Source: Nitrosovibrio sp. Nv4 (lineage in GTDB: Bacteria; Pseudomonadota; Gammaproteobacteria; Burkholderiales; Nitrosomonadaceae). From it: a stretch of 38,313 nt of DNA. The DNA lies in the NCBI GenBank assembly GCA_945860135.1, contig CAMAPK010000019.1, forward strand, positions 1-38,313. Direction: 5' to 3'. The translations under genes and the position numbers were made by a program. Each line of letters opens with the position of its first letter. The first letter of the stretch is position 1. Under the pieces are notes generated by a model. It was not told the origin of the DNA and searched no databases. It was given only the letters and a program-made list of their open reading frames with translations. Below are positions 1 to 9,902 of this stretch, one piece after another.

Positions 1-156
1 GCACACAAGAAGATGGAGACCGAGGGTGCGACCTGTATCGACTGCCACCAGAACCTGGTGCACAAGGCGGTGGCCGAGACCGATCTCAATGCCAGCCGCA
101 CGCAAAAGAAGCTGGTGCTCAAGGAAGTCAAGAAGGACGAGGATGAGGACGAGTAA
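1..156 (+). CDS. NapC/NirT-type multihaem cytochrome c, C-terminal end (partial)
   Basis: Frame 1 is open from the first base to the TAA at 154-156 and gives the last 51 residues of a protein whose start lies outside the window. It contains one CxxCH haem-binding motif (CIDCH, residues 13-17 of the fragment), followed by the HQNLVH-type sequence usual after the last haem of NapC/NirT/NrfH cytochromes, and ends in an acidic Lys/Asp/Glu tail. Members of this family are membrane-anchored tetrahaem quinol dehydrogenases. In ammonia oxidisers the analogous protein is cytochrome cM552 (cycB) of the hao cluster. That assignment is inference because the rest of the gene is not visible. A strong hairpin follows within 25 bp, so this is probably the last gene of its operon. 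Confidence 0.75.
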   Translation, partial: AHKKMETEGATCIDCHQNLVHKAVAETDLNASRTQKKLVLKEVKKDEDEDE

Positions 157-179
157 AGTACCCCAGTTATCCAGTGTCC

Positions 180-205
180 CCGCTGCCCGCCCCGGGCAGC
201 GGTCT
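180..205 (+). terminator. Hairpin terminator after the cytochrome gene
   Basis: A perfect 9-bp GC-rich stem (CCGCTGCCC / GGGCAGCGG, 180-202) with a 5-nt loop lies 24 bp after the cytochrome stop codon. The bases after it (tcttgcctgt) are only moderately T-rich, so it is a probable but not textbook intrinsic terminator. Confidence 0.55.
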
Positions 206-361
206 TGCCTGTAACTGCTCCCATTTGTTGAACGACTATCGTCCGCTCAGCGCACCGGAGGCTGGGTTCATGGCTACTGATGTTTCAGGTAAAAGATCAG
301 TAACCCCTCTGCGCTGATCGCTCAGCTCCAAGAAATTCCGCAATGGCATCCATACCTAGCC

Positions 362-388
362 GGTTGGCATAGCCGCTGAATGCCAACC
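362..388. promoter_or_regulatory. Perfect 9-9-9 inverted repeat upstream of the 427 gene
   Basis: GGTTGGCAT, a 9-nt spacer and ATGCCAACC form a perfect inverted repeat ending 38 bp before the start codon at 427. There is no T-run after it. It could be an operator or an RNA hairpin in the leader. No regulator is recognised. Confidence 0.4.
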
Positions 389-426
389 TGACCGAGTTTC
401 TCATTTCAGATCCATTGAGATAGAAA

Positions 427-1212
427 ATGCTACGCAACTTTCCGCATGCTGATATTCCGCACCCTCACAGAATACGTGATTACTTTATAGCGACACTTAC
501 ATTTGTTTGTGTAGCGATCAGCCTGGTCATCGATTCCAGCGGAACCCTGCAACAGCAAAACACCATGGGGATTATCGCCTGGACATTTTTGTTTGCATTG
601 CTGTTCGGTGAGAATAAGGAAGTACGGACACAGGTTATCATTGCTGTTGCTTTCGCCACAGCTGGCGAGCACTTTGCGTCCATCTACATGGGCGGATACA
701 CCTACCGGCTTGAGAACGTGCCGGCTTATGTACCGCCCGGCCACGGCATGGTTTACTTAACCGCTGTAGCGCTGGCGCGTTCTGGCTTCTTTCTAGGATA
801 CGCCAGAACAATTGCTGCATTTGTGGTGGTGGTATGTGGAGTGTGGTCACTCTGGGGAATCAGCGGCTATCCAGAACAGGGCGATCAGGTTGGCGCCTTG
901 CTGTTCTGCGTTTTCCTGATTTACCTGTTTAAAGGCCGCTCGCCGATGGTTTATCTTGCGGCCTTCTTCATTACCACCTGGCTGGAATTAATTGGTACGG
1001 CAGCCGGGACCTGGCAATGGGCGACGATAGAACCTGTTCTGGGGCTATCCCAAGGAAACCCGCCGAGCGGTGTTGCCGCTTGGTATTGCCTGGTCGATGC
1101 AGTAGCCATCGGTGGAGCACCGCTGGTACTAAACACTCTGAGAAAAAGCAGGGACTGGTTTAAATCACGAAAAGCACGCAAGGATACGCGTCAGGGAGCA
1201 GGAAACGAATAG
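427..1212 (+). CDS. Unrecognised multi-pass inner-membrane protein
   Basis: I do not recognise this 261-aa protein with certainty. It is strongly hydrophobic, with about seven predicted membrane segments (roughly residues 20-37, 47-60, 69-86, 107-122, 126-146, 154-170 and 176-195), and a basic soluble tail from about 240. The segment around residues 187-230 has a GTWxW...P.....PPSGxAxxYCLxD pattern, which recalls membrane enzymes of the carotenoid/lycopene-cyclase kind, but this is a loose resemblance and no function should be drawn from it. The start ATG at 427 has only a weak GAGA ribosome site. It stands alone between the cytochrome terminator and rhlE, and an inverted repeat at 362-388 sits just upstream. 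Confidence 0.7.
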   Translation: MLRNFPHADIPHPHRIRDYFIATLTFVCVAISLVIDSSGTLQQQNTMGIIAWTFLFALLFGENKEVRTQVIIAVAFATAGEHFASIYMGGYTYRLENVPAYVPPGHGMVYLTAVALARSGFFLGYARTIAAFVVVVCGVWSLWGISGYPEQGDQVGALLFCVFLIYLFKGRSPMVYLAAFFITTWLELIGTAAGTWQWATIEPVLGLSQGNPPSGVAAWYCLVDAVAIGGAPLVLNTLRKSRDWFKSRKARKDTRQGAGNE

Positions 1213-1473
1213 CCGTGCTTCTTAACGAATCCATCTGCAATCATCCCACGCTAGGCCAAGCACCGCCCCTTGCTGACTAACTCCAGAGTCGAATCCGGCG
1301 CATATGATTTTCTCGGTTAATGCTGTATCATGCCTACCCATGGTTGCTTGGCGTTACTGTCCGGTCACAGCCGCAACCAGTCGTGTCTTTTGTTTGTATG
1401 CGATTTCCTACAATAATTGTCCTGCCTAGACCGGTCCCAACAATCGTTGGTAGGTGGTTTAGGAGTAATGCAA

Positions 1474-2970
1474 ATGTCGTTTGATCAACTCGGCCTATCG
1501 GCTGAAATTCTGCGTGCCATCGTCGATCAGGGCTACACAGAACCCACCCCTATTCAGGCACAGGCAATTCCGCCTATCCTCGAAGGCAAGGACATCATGG
1601 GCGGAGCGCAAACTGGCACTGGCAAGACTGCCGGTTTTACCCTGCCTATGCTGCATCGATTGCAACCTCATGCCAACACCAGCGTGTCGCCCGCCAGACA
1701 TCCGATTCGCGCACTGGTTCTGGTACCAACACGCGAACTGGCAGCGCAGGTATATGAAAGCGTCAAGGCTTACGGAAAATATTTACCGCTCAGATGTGCG
1801 GTAGTTTACGGTGGCGTCAACATGGATCCCCAGATCAAAGACTTGCGCGCCGGGGTAGAAATCCTGGTGGCGACGCCCGGACGGCTGCTGGATCACGTAC
1901 AACAGAAAACCATGAATCTTTCCAAGGTGGAAATCCTGGTACTGGATGAAGCCGACCGCATGCTGGACATGGGCTTTCTGCCCGATATCAAGCGGATTCT
2001 CGCACTGATGCCGGAACAGCGCCAGAGTCTGATGTTCTCCGCTACCTTTTCCGAAGAGATCAAGAAACTCGCGGACAAACTGCTGAAACAGCCGATATTG
2101 ATCGAAGTGGCGCGACGCAACTCCATCAGCGAACTAGTAACGCATGTGGTGCATCCGGTCGAACGCGACCGCAAACGTGAACTGCTGGCGCACCTCATCA
2201 AATCGCACGACCTGAAACAGGTGCTGGTATTTGTCCGAACCAAGCATGGTGCCAGCCGCCTGGCGCAGCAACTGGAGCGGGATGGCATCACTGCCACTTC
2301 AATCCATGGCGACAAAAGCCAGCCGCAACGCACTCAGGCGCTGGCGGAATTCAAACAAGGCACAGTGCGTGCACTGGTGGCCACTGACGTTGCGGCACGT
2401 GGACTCGACATTGAGGACTTGCCGCATGTGGTCAATTTCGAATTGCCCACTACGCCGGAAGACTACATCCATCGCATCGGGCGCACCGGGCGCGCCGGCA
2501 CCAAGGGAGACGCGATTTCTCTGGTATGTGAAGATGAAAATGAATTGCTTGAAGGTATCGAGAAGCTTCTGAAATTCAAACTCAAGGTGGAGATAGCTAC
2601 CGGGTTTGAGCCAGGAACAGCGCATCGTAAGGCAGAGCCAACACATGCCGCTCCCGCACGCAAACGCCATGAACAGGTCAAACCGGAATCGAGACAACGC
2701 ACTGAGTCACCCTCCGGGCGTAGCAATGAAACGCGCCCCATACCTCGTTCGGAAGGACCTGCACACGGGCAGGCAGGGCGCTCCAGAGCACCACAAGATC
2801 CGCTCTTCACCCAACCTTATACACCTTCGGCGCGCCCGGCTGCCGGCACAACAACATTACCCGCCGCAACGCAGGAACAGCCTGCCCATTCCCGCCACGG
2901 ACATCCGAAAAAACCGCTGCCGGCACTGTTCATGCCACCCCTCCTTGACAAGTCCAAGCAGAATGAGTGA
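1474..2970 (+). CDS. rhlE: DEAD-box ATP-dependent RNA helicase, RhlE type
   Basis: This 498-aa cytoplasmic helicase unwinds short RNA duplexes, usually in ribosome assembly or RNA decay. All family motifs are visible: Q motif (GYTEPTPIQ, residues 20-28), Walker A AQTGTGKT (45-52), PTRELA (85-90), TPGR (134-137), DEAD (158-161), SAT (189-191), [10 protein letters not shown] (304-313) and [10 protein letters not shown] (333-342). From about residue 400 the protein becomes a basic, Pro/Arg/Ser-rich low-complexity tail, as is usual for RhlE. I choose the ATG at 1474, not the ATG at 1468 or an upstream TTG at 1417, because the AGGAG at 1461-1465 is 8 nt before it and the protein then starts MSFDQLGL, the normal beginning of the family. 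It stands 54 bp upstream of the cobalamin adenosyltransferase. Confidence 0.93.
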   Translation: MSFDQLGLSAEILRAIVDQGYTEPTPIQAQAIPPILEGKDIMGGAQTGTGKTAGFTLPMLHRLQPHANTSVSPARHPIRALVLVPTRELAAQVYESVKAYGKYLPLRCAVVYGGVNMDPQIKDLRAGVEILVATPGRLLDHVQQKTMNLSKVEILVLDEADRMLDMGFLPDIKRILALMPEQRQSLMFSATFSEEIKKLADKLLKQPILIEVARRNSISELVTHVVHPVERDRKRELLAHLIKSHDLKQVLVFVRTKHGASRLAQQLERDGITATSIHGDKSQPQRTQALAEFKQGTVRALVATDVAARGLDIEDLPHVVNFELPTTPEDYIHRIGRTGRAGTKGDAISLVCEDENELLEGIEKLLKFKLKVEIATGFEPGTAHRKAEPTHAAPARKRHEQVKPESRQRTESPSGRSNETRPIPRSEGPAHGQAGRSRAPQDPLFTQPYTPSARPAAGTTTLPAATQEQPAHSRHGHPKKPLPALFMPPLLDKSKQNE

Positions 2971-3024
2971 AACAAGGTTGCTGCCAGCGCCTGCTGCTGC
3001 ATAATCCGGCCATCACCGTACGAC

Positions 3025-3591
3025 ATGGCCAACCGCCTGACAAAGATCTACACCCGTACCGGCGATGACGGCACTACCGGCCTGGGGGACGGCGCGCGCT
3101 CCGGCAAGGAAAGCACTCGCATCGAGGCTATCGGTAGCGTGGACGAACTCAACAGCTGCATCGGTGTTCTGCTGGCAGAGAATCTTGAGGAAGGGGTGCG
3201 CAGGAAACTGGAAGATATCCAGCATGATTTGTTTGATCTGGGCGGCGACCTGAGCATTCCCGGCCGCGTCAGCCTGAGTGAAATACAAGTCACGCGCCTG
3301 GAGCAGCAACTCGACCAGTACAACGTCACCCTGCCTGCACTGAAGGAATTCATACTCCCTGGCGGAACGCGGGCAGCAGCTCTTTGCCACGTCGCCCGTG
3401 CCGTATGCCGACGCGCGGAAAGATGCGTGGTCAGGCTGTCCCGTACCGAAACAGTGGCGCCGTTCAACATCCAGTACCTCAACCGCTTGTCGGATTTTCT
3501 GTTCGTGCTATGCCGGGTGTTGAACCGCCAGCAGGATGTGGGAGATGTATTGTGGCAACCGGGTAAGAATCGCAATTCTGCCGCCAGCTAA
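3025..3591 (+). CDS. Cob(I)alamin adenosyltransferase, PduO type
   Basis: This 188-aa enzyme transfers the 5'-deoxyadenosyl group of ATP to cob(I)alamin or cobyrinate a,c-diamide, making the adenosyl form of vitamin B12. The N-terminal ATP-binding signature TRTGDDGTTGLGDG (residues 10-23) and the helix with VARAVCRRAER (about 128-138) that closes the active site are both present, and the length fits the PduO/MMAB family. It follows rhlE by 54 bp and may be cotranscribed. It converges on lspA with only 10 bp between the two stop codons. No cobalamin riboswitch fits in the short upstream gap. PduO-type is clear from the motifs; the exact physiological substrate cannot be told. Confidence 0.93.
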   Translation: MANRLTKIYTRTGDDGTTGLGDGARSGKESTRIEAIGSVDELNSCIGVLLAENLEEGVRRKLEDIQHDLFDLGGDLSIPGRVSLSEIQVTRLEQQLDQYNVTLPALKEFILPGGTRAAALCHVARAVCRRAERCVVRLSRTETVAPFNIQYLNRLSDFLFVLCRVLNRQQDVGDVLWQPGKNRNSAAS

Positions 3592-3601
3592 CGCCTTTCT
3601 G

Positions 3602-4066
3602 TCACTTCTCTTTGTGCCGGAAGCTTTCGACTATCAACAGCATGGCACCGACAAAAATAGCGGAATCAGCCACGTTGAACGCGGGCCAATGGTAACCGCT
3701 GATATGAAAGTCGAGAAAATCGACCACGTGGCCCAGAGCAATGCGGTCCCATAAATTACCCAGCGCGCCACCCAGCACCAGACTCAGCGATATGCAAAAC
3801 AGTTTCTCCGCCGCGTGCTTGCGTAGCAGATAAACGATCAGGATCGAAGCGCTCGCCGCAATCCCGCTGAAAAACCAGCGCTGCCAACCGGAGGCATCAC
3901 TCAGGAAGCTGAACGCCGCCCCGGCATTGTACGTCAGCACCAGATTGAAAAAATCCGTCACCGGAATCTGCTGGCCATGAAACACTGTCGATTCCACCCA
4001 GCGCTTGCTGGCAAAATCCAGCACCAGCACGACCAGCGCCAGAATCAGGCTGATATGCAGTTTCAT
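3602..4066 (-). CDS. lspA: Lipoprotein signal peptidase (signal peptidase II)
   Basis: LspA cleaves the signal peptide of diacylglyceryl-modified prolipoproteins in the inner membrane. The 154-aa protein has the expected four membrane helices (about residues 5-20, 63-80, 91-105 and 131-147). The two catalytic aspartates sit in the family motifs HVVDFLDFH (Asp116) and NVADSAI (Asp134), and the conserved YNAGAAFS is at 46-53. It is the last gene of a ribF-ileS-lspA operon, the same order as in many proteobacteria, but is separated from ileS by 105 bp, wider than usual. No good ribosome site precedes the ATG. The frame is open a further 15 codons upstream with no usual start codon. Confidence 0.95.
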   Translation of the reverse strand: MKLHISLILALVVLVLDFASKRWVESTVFHGQQIPVTDFFNLVLTYNAGAAFSFLSDASGWQRWFFSGIAASASILIVYLLRKHAAEKLFCISLSLVLGGALGNLWDRIALGHVVDFLDFHISGYHWPAFNVADSAIFVGAMLLIVESFRHKEK

Positions 4067-4171
4067 TGTGCCCGGCGCTTTGCCGAAGAAACCCGGCGCC
4101 CATTCCGACCCTCATTCGATCGTGAAACAGACTGGCGACAAGCGGATGCCGTTGCTGAAACGGGACTGGAA

Positions 4172-7012
4172 TCAGGCATAGCGCCGCACCTCACCCGCGC
4201 CAAAAAGATTGGACACGCAGCGGCTGCACAAAGTGGGATGATCCGCGCTGCCGCCTACTTCCTGGCGATAATGCCAGCAGCGTTCACACTTTGGATGCGC
4301 CGAGGGAGTCACGATAATTCTCTCTTCCTGCGAGCTTTCAACCTGCACCACGCGCGCTTCGGAAGTAACGATGACCAGACGCAGGTCGTCCTCCAGCGAC
4401 TCGAGCAGCACGAAATCTTCCCCATGGATGCGAATTTCCACGGCAGCAGCCAGCGACGAACCGATCTCTCCGCGGGCACGTGACTCTTCCAGACTTCTTT
4501 GCACTTGCGAGCGCAGTTCACGCAGCCGGATCCAGCGCTGCATCAATGCTTGCGCATTTGGTTGCAATGGAAACTCGTGCCAGGTATGCAGCAACACACT
4601 GTCATCCGCAACACCTGTCAGGTGTACCCAGGCTTCTTCAGCGGTGAAACTCAGGATCGGCGCAAACAATCGCACCAGGCTATGTGCAATGTGGTGCAGC
4701 GCGCTCTGTGCCGAGCGGCGCGGAGCGCCTTGGGCAGCAGCGGTATAAAGCCGATCCTTGAGGATATCCAGATAGAATCCGCCCAAATCCTCCGAACAGA
4801 AATTGTGCAACTTGTGCACTGCCGAATGAAATTCGTAGCGTGCATAGCTTTGCGTCAGATCATCCTGCAGTTCTTTCGTGACCGCCAGCATGTAACGGTC
4901 AACTTCCAGCCACTGCTCCACCGGCAGCATATCTTTCTGCACATCAAAATCGGCCAGATTGGCCAGAAGAAAGCGCAAGGTATTACGGATGCGGCGATAG
5001 CTTTCCACCACGCGTTTGAGGATTTCATCGGAGATGGTCAACTCGCCGGAATAGTCCGTCGAAGCCGCCCACAGGCGCAGGATGTCGGCGCCGTAGGTAT
5101 CCATCACCTTCTGCGGGGCAATCACATTGCCTTTGGATTTGCTCATCTTGTGACCGGAACCATCGACCACGAAACCATGCGTCAGCAGTGCCTTGTAAGG
5201 CGCACGCCCGTCCATGGCGCAACCCGTCAACAGGGACGACTGGAACCAGCCGCGATGCTGATCAGAGCCTTCCAGGTAGAGGTCGGCGGGATAGGCTAGT
5301 TCATTGCGGCGCTTGAGCACTGAGAAATGCGTGACGCCGGAATCGAACCACACATCCAGTGTATCAGTGATCTTTTTGTAGTTTTTATGACCGTAAAAAG
5401 AGTCTTCCTTTTTATCGTATTCGATGGTTTCTCGAGCCAGAAAGCTTTCACCATCCAAGCTAAACCATGCCTCTATGCCTTGCCCCTCAACCATCTGAGC
5501 AACTTTTTCGAGTAATTGTGGCGTTAAGTTATGTGGTACGCCAGTTTCCTTGTGGACAAACAAGGGCATAGGCACGCCCCAGTTGCGCTGGCGCGACACG
5601 CACCAGTCCGGGCGGTTCTTGATCATGGCCTCTAGTCGTGCGCGGCCCCAGGATGGAAAGAACCGGGTTTGCTCAACCGCAGCATTAGCTCTTTCACGCA
5701 AAGATGGATTGTCGCGTGTGTTGTTGGTACGGTCATGCATATTCATGCCAATAAACCACTGATGCGTCGCCCGGAAAATCACCGGCGTCTTGTGACGCCA
5801 GCAATGCGGATAGCTGTGATTTAGGCGGGCTGATGCCAGCAAGTTGCCGCTGGCTTGCAGAGTGTCGATGACCACTTTATTGGCATCCCACACGCTCATG
5901 CCACCGACCAGCGGAATTTTTGCGAAGAACTTGCCGTTACCGTCCACCGGATTATCCACTGGCAGCTCGTAACGCATACCCACTGCGTAATCTTCCAGAC
6001 CGTGTGCAGGTGCAGTATGCACCAGTCCGGTACCTGCCTCTGTTGTAACGTGGTCGCCACAGATCATCCGTACTTGGCGATCATAGAATGGGTGTTGCAG
6101 TTTCAGTTGTTCAAGATCGCTACCTTTACAGGAAGCCAGAATCTTTGTCTTTGTACTCCCTTCGCCATAACGCGCCAGCACACTCTCAACCAGTTCATGT
6201 ACCAGAATCAGCGCACCCTTGCTGGTTTCAATCAGGTCGTAGGACAGGTCGGGATGTACGCATACCGCCTGATTGGCAGGTAGTGTCCACGGTGTCGTCG
6301 TCCAGATGACGGCAAAGACGGACGATGGAAACTTGGATATCCCAAAAGGCTTGGTTAGAGTGGCGTTGTCCACCACCTTGAAACCAACATCAATCGCCGG
6401 TGAATTCTTGTCTTCGTACTCGACTTCGGCCTCGGCCAGCGCCGAACCGCAATCCACGCACCAGTGCACCGGCTTGGAACCTTGGTATAGATAGCCGTTT
6501 TTATAAATCTCTCCCAAGGCGCGCATGATGTCGGCCTCGGTTTTGAAATCCATAGTCAGGTAGGGGTTGTCCCATTCACCCAGCACACCCAGGCGGATAA
6601 AATCGGCTTTCTGCCGCTCGACCTGCACTTGGGCATATTCGCGGCACAGTTCGCGGAATTTGGCGGGCTCGATATTTTTGCCGTGATTCTTTTCTACCAC
6701 CAACTCAATGGGCAACCCGTGGCAATCCCAGCCAGGTACGTAAGGCGCGTCAAAACCCGCCAGGGTTTTGCTCTTGATGATGATGTCCTTGAGGATTTTA
6801 TTGACTGCGTGGCCGATGTGAATGTCGCCGTTGGCATACGGCGGACCATCGTGCAGGATGAATTTCTCTGCGCCTTCGCGCACTTCCCGAATTTTCTGAT
6901 ACAGTTTTTTTTGCTGCCAGGCTTTGAGCATGACTGGCTCGCGCTTGGCAAGATCGCCGCGCATCGGAAAGGGCGTGTCGGGCAGATTAAGGGTCTTTTT
7001 ATAATCGGTCAT
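4172..7012 (-). CDS. ileS: Isoleucyl-tRNA synthetase
   Basis: This 946-aa class I aminoacyl-tRNA synthetase charges tRNA-Ile. The HIGH motif is at residues 65-68 ([12 protein letters not shown]), KMSKSKGN is near residue 610, and the C-terminal zinc-binding region with CERCW and CSRC is intact at about 905-930, which marks the bacterial type with a zinc finger. The WVSWP-like editing domain lies between. Full length for the family. The gene starts 16 bp after ribF ends and is part of ribF-ileS-lspA. No T-box leader is seen. Confidence 0.97.
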   Translation of the reverse strand: MTDYKKTLNLPDTPFPMRGDLAKREPVMLKAWQQKKLYQKIREVREGAEKFILHDGPPYANGDIHIGHAVNKILKDIIIKSKTLAGFDAPYVPGWDCHGLPIELVVEKNHGKNIEPAKFRELCREYAQVQVERQKADFIRLGVLGEWDNPYLTMDFKTEADIMRALGEIYKNGYLYQGSKPVHWCVDCGSALAEAEVEYEDKNSPAIDVGFKVVDNATLTKPFGISKFPSSVFAVIWTTTPWTLPANQAVCVHPDLSYDLIETSKGALILVHELVESVLARYGEGSTKTKILASCKGSDLEQLKLQHPFYDRQVRMICGDHVTTEAGTGLVHTAPAHGLEDYAVGMRYELPVDNPVDGNGKFFAKIPLVGGMSVWDANKVVIDTLQASGNLLASARLNHSYPHCWRHKTPVIFRATHQWFIGMNMHDRTNNTRDNPSLRERANAAVEQTRFFPSWGRARLEAMIKNRPDWCVSRQRNWGVPMPLFVHKETGVPHNLTPQLLEKVAQMVEGQGIEAWFSLDGESFLARETIEYDKKEDSFYGHKNYKKITDTLDVWFDSGVTHFSVLKRRNELAYPADLYLEGSDQHRGWFQSSLLTGCAMDGRAPYKALLTHGFVVDGSGHKMSKSKGNVIAPQKVMDTYGADILRLWAASTDYSGELTISDEILKRVVESYRRIRNTLRFLLANLADFDVQKDMLPVEQWLEVDRYMLAVTKELQDDLTQSYARYEFHSAVHKLHNFCSEDLGGFYLDILKDRLYTAAAQGAPRRSAQSALHHIAHSLVRLFAPILSFTAEEAWVHLTGVADDSVLLHTWHEFPLQPNAQALMQRWIRLRELRSQVQRSLEESRARGEIGSSLAAAVEIRIHGEDFVLLESLEDDLRLVIVTSEARVVQVESSQEERIIVTPSAHPKCERCWHYRQEVGGSADHPTLCSRCVSNLFGAGEVRRYA

Positions 7013-7028
7013 GAGGTATCAGTTCAGT

Positions 7029-8003
7029 TTATGCGACAGACTGCTTGCAGTGCGCCTGCGCCGGATGAGAAGTCAAAAAATAGTTCTTTGCATTTTCCAC
7101 ATCGCGCTCGATCTGTCTGGTAAGCATATCCAGATCGGAATACTTTTCCTCGTCGCGTAGCTTGTGCAAAAAATCCATGCGCAAGTGGCGGCCATAGATT
7201 TCCTGATCGAAATCAAACAAGTGTACTTCCAGCACCGGTTTGCCACTTTCATGTACGGTGGGCCGCACCCCCAGGCTGGCTACACCGCGCGTCACCTGCC
7301 GTGGCGATGATTCCGCTGCACCATGCACTTCCACCGCAAAAATTCCCGCCAGCGGTGGCCGATTGTGCCGCAATTGCATGTTGGCAGTGGGAAAACCGAT
7401 CTTCTTGCCCAGCTTGTCGCCATCGACCACCCGCCCGCTGATACTGTAAGGCCGCCCCAGCAGACGGCGGGCAAGATCCAGGTCACCGCTTGCCAACGCT
7501 TCCCGCACTGCGGTACTCGAAACTCGCAGGCCGTCCACGGTGAAACTTGGCATTTCCGCCACTTCAAAGCCATGCCGCGCCGAACATGCTTTTAACATGG
7601 CAAAATCGCCAGTCCGACGCGCGCCGAAACGAAAATCATCTCCTACCAGGATCCAGCGCATACCAAGTCCGCGCTGCAGAATGCGGGCAATGAAATCTTC
7701 CGCGCTGATTTTTGCGAAATTGAAATTGAAACGGCACACCTGCACCCGCTCCACGCCCGCTTCGGCCAGCAGCTCCAGCTTCTCCCGCAGGCTGGTAAGG
7801 CGCGTGGGCGCCTGGTCCGGCGCAAAAAACTCGCGTGGGTGCGGCTCGAAAGTCATGACGCAGGAAACAAGACCCAGCCGGTCAGCAGCTTCCTTCAACC
7901 GCGCAAGCATGGCCTGATGGCCCAGATGCACACCATCAAAATTGCCTATGGTGAGCGCAACCGGAGCTTCGGTTTGAACGGGAATTCCACGAGAAACATG
8001 CAT
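7029..8003 (-). CDS. ribF: Bifunctional riboflavin kinase / FAD synthetase
   Basis: RibF phosphorylates riboflavin to FMN and adenylylates FMN to FAD in the cytoplasm. The 324-aa protein has the N-terminal nucleotidyltransferase domain with TIGNFDGVHLGHQAML (residues 18-33) and the ISSTAVR-type motif (here VSSTAVREAL, about 161-170). The C-terminal kinase domain follows, with GRPYSISGRVVDGDKLGKKIGFPTAN (about 178-203). It is the first gene of the ribF-ileS-lspA operon. The 233 bp between it and the divergent ftsE hold the promoters of both. I do not see an FMN riboswitch there. Confidence 0.96.
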   Translation of the reverse strand: MHVSRGIPVQTEAPVALTIGNFDGVHLGHQAMLARLKEAADRLGLVSCVMTFEPHPREFFAPDQAPTRLTSLREKLELLAEAGVERVQVCRFNFNFAKISAEDFIARILQRGLGMRWILVGDDFRFGARRTGDFAMLKACSARHGFEVAEMPSFTVDGLRVSSTAVREALASGDLDLARRLLGRPYSISGRVVDGDKLGKKIGFPTANMQLRHNRPPLAGIFAVEVHGAAESSPRQVTRGVASLGVRPTVHESGKPVLEVHLFDFDQEIYGRHLRMDFLHKLRDEEKYSDLDMLTRQIERDVENAKNYFLTSHPAQAHCKQSVA

Positions 8004-8236
8004 GACACAAGGTTGCTTAAAAGCCTGAATTGTAGCCTGTTTCCGGCGGGTGGGTCTAGGCAGCCCGTATCTTATTGGATATGCTGCGCAAGGTCTTGGT
8101 TATGTATTTCATTTGCATATCAATGAGAGTCCGTGCTTGGTAATAAGGCATTAGAGGAAAATTCATTGCAACTTTAGAGATCGAGTTTCCTTTTCTGGGA
8201 TTAAAATGAAACTTTCGCAATCAAGGTTTCCTTTGA

Positions 8237-8890
8237 ATGATTAATTTCGGCAACGTCTCCAAACGTTACCCCAACAGCTACGATGCGTTGAAGAACATTA
8301 CCTTCACCATCGAGACGGGTGAAATGGTCTTTGTAACCGGCCATTCCGGTGCGGGCAAGAGCACGCTGTTGAAGCTCATTGCGGCGATCGAACGCCCCAC
8401 TTCCGGCAGCATTATCGTTAATGGCCAGAACGTTGCTGCGCTCAAGGGCGCAGCGATTTCCATTCTGCGGCGCAATCTTGGTCTGGTTTTTCAGGATCAA
8501 AAAATTCTGTTCGACCGCAGCGTGTTCGACAACGTGCTATTGCCACTGCAAATCAGTGGGTTTGATCCCAAGACGGCGACTGGACGAGTACGTGCCGCGC
8601 TCGACAAGGTCGGGCTGCTGGACAAGGAAAAAGCTCGCCCCATTACGCTCTCCGGTGGCGAGCAACAACGCTTGTGCATCGCCCGTGCAGTGGTCAATCG
8701 CCCCTCCATTCTGATTGCCGATGAGCCGACCGGCAACCTCGACACCGATTACGCGCGCGATATCATGGATATGTTCAGATCGTTTCATCAGGTGGGCGTG
8801 ACCGTGCTGATCGCTACCCATGACGCGGAATTGCTGGGTGGTGCCCAGCAACGTATTCTGACGCTAGATCACGGGAAATTGGCGGCATGA
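8237..8890 (+). CDS. ftsE: Cell division ATP-binding protein FtsE
   Basis: FtsE is the cytoplasmic ATPase of the FtsEX complex, which couples septal ring assembly to activation of periplasmic cell-wall hydrolases. The 217-aa protein shows Walker [10 protein letters not shown] (35-43), an LSGGEQQR signature (about 138-145), Walker [10 protein letters not shown] (about 158-166) and a switch His in IATHD. Its length is standard. It overlaps ftsX by 4 bp (ATGA), so translation is likely coupled. Confidence 0.96.
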   Translation: MINFGNVSKRYPNSYDALKNITFTIETGEMVFVTGHSGAGKSTLLKLIAAIERPTSGSIIVNGQNVAALKGAAISILRRNLGLVFQDQKILFDRSVFDNVLLPLQISGFDPKTATGRVRAALDKVGLLDKEKARPITLSGGEQQRLCIARAVVNRPSILIADEPTGNLDTDYARDIMDMFRSFHQVGVTVLIATHDAELLGGAQQRILTLDHGKLAA

Positions 8891-9795
8891 GCGCGTGGTT
8901 TTTGCATCACTCGTACGCCCTTACCCTGGCGCTGACACGTCTCGTGCGCACGCCGTTCTCCAGTCTGCTCAGCATCGCCGTAATGGGCATTGCCCTGAGT
9001 CTGCCCGCAGGGGGCTACATGCTGCTGGGAAACTTGCAAACCTTTTCCGGGCACATATCCGGCGCACCGCAGCTGAGCCTGTTTCTGGCGCTGGATGCAA
9101 GCCGGGATGAAGCTGCGCAGATCGGATCACGCTTGAAGCAACACCCGCAGGTAGCGAGCTTTCAGTTCGTTCCCAAGGATAGCGCCCTGCAGCAACTCAA
9201 GCAGGGCAATGGTCTGGCTGATGTGGTGGGTAGCCTTGCGCAAAATCCGCTGCCCGATGCTTTCGTGATCAACGCCAAGAGTACTGTTCCCGAGGTGCTG
9301 GAATCATTGCGTGCCGAGATGCAGAAGTGGCCCAAAGCTGAACATGTGCAGCTTGACTCCGCCTGGGCCAGGCGGCTGGATGCACTGCTAAGCCTGGGGC
9401 GGGTGGCGGTGCTGATGCTTGCCGCATTGCTGAGTTTCGCGCTGGTGGCGGTGACCTTCAACACCATACGTCTGCAAATCCTTACCCGGCGGGACGAAAT
9501 CGAGGTTTCAAAGTTAATCGGCGCAACCAACGGCTTCATCCGCCGCCCTTTTCTTTATTTTGGCGCAATCCAGGGAGTGGCGGGGGGAATCGCGGCATGG
9601 CTCATCATCGCTCTCGGCACTTACCTGATCAATGGCGCGCTGGCCGATCTGGCATTGCTTTATGCGTTCGACTCCCGTCTGCACCATCTTTCCTCGGAAG
9701 ACAGCATGAGCCTGTTGTTATTCTCAGCAGGGCTAGGCTGGCTGGGAGCATGGCTATCGGTTGCAAATCATCTTTGGCAGATAGAACCAAAATAA
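8887..9795 (+). CDS. ftsX: Cell division membrane protein FtsX
   Basis: FtsX is the membrane partner of FtsE and transmits ATP-driven movement to periplasmic murein hydrolase activators. The 302-aa protein has an N-terminal membrane segment (about 27-50), a periplasmic domain (about 55-165), and three C-terminal membrane helices (about 175-197, 222-246 and 270-292), the standard FtsX topology. The conserved NTIRLQILTRRDEIEVSKLIGAT stretch follows the second helix. rpoH follows 107 bp downstream, an order also found in E. coli. Confidence 0.95.
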   Translation: MSAWFLHHSYALTLALTRLVRTPFSSLLSIAVMGIALSLPAGGYMLLGNLQTFSGHISGAPQLSLFLALDASRDEAAQIGSRLKQHPQVASFQFVPKDSALQQLKQGNGLADVVGSLAQNPLPDAFVINAKSTVPEVLESLRAEMQKWPKAEHVQLDSAWARRLDALLSLGRVAVLMLAALLSFALVAVTFNTIRLQILTRRDEIEVSKLIGATNGFIRRPFLYFGAIQGVAGGIAAWLIIALGTYLINGALADLALLYAFDSRLHHLSSEDSMSLLLFSAGLGWLGAWLSVANHLWQIEPK

Positions 9796-9821
9796 TTCAA
9801 AAGGTTATAGTGTTCTGGACG

Positions 9822-9849
9822 GGAACTTTCTAAAATACTGGCACTCTTA
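9822..9849 (+). promoter_or_regulatory. Sigma-E-like promoter of rpoH
   Basis: GGAACTT at 9822-9828 matches the -35 of sigma-E (RpoE) promoters exactly. Sixteen bases later TCTTA (9845-9849) fits the TCnnA -10. Transcription would start near 9855. The -10 lies inside the CIRCE-type palindrome, so a repressor bound there would block it. E. coli rpoH also has a sigma-E promoter, which supports the reading. No mapping data are available. Confidence 0.6.
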
Positions 9850-9871
9850 TCGGCAGAGTGCTAATATTTTA
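9831..9871. promoter_or_regulatory. CIRCE-type operator (HrcA site) before rpoH
   Basis: The half sites CTGGCACTC (9838-9846) and GAGTGCTAA (9856-9864) are separated by exactly 9 nt, the spacing of CIRCE (TTAGCACTC-N9-GAGTGCTAA). The right half is perfect and the left differs at two positions. Symmetry continues outward through TAAAATA (9831-9837) and TATTTTA (9865-9871), so 14 of 16 pairs match over 41 bp. CIRCE is the target of the heat-shock repressor HrcA. It ends 31 bp before the rpoH start. Confidence 0.75.
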
Positions 9872-9902
9872 GCAAGAAACCAAAAGACCCGAGGAGAATA
9901 CG

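Noticed and set aside
2971-3024. Possible cobalamin riboswitch before the adenosyltransferase
   Set aside because: The 54-bp gap is too short and has no B12-box.
4499-5299. 266-aa open frame on the plus strand inside ileS
   Set aside because: It is antisense to the well-supported ileS and shows no family motif, so it is a shadow of ileS codon bias.
8004-8236. Possible FMN riboswitch upstream of ribF
   Set aside because: I could not find the conserved RFN helices, and the ribF-type bifunctional gene is often not riboswitch controlled.
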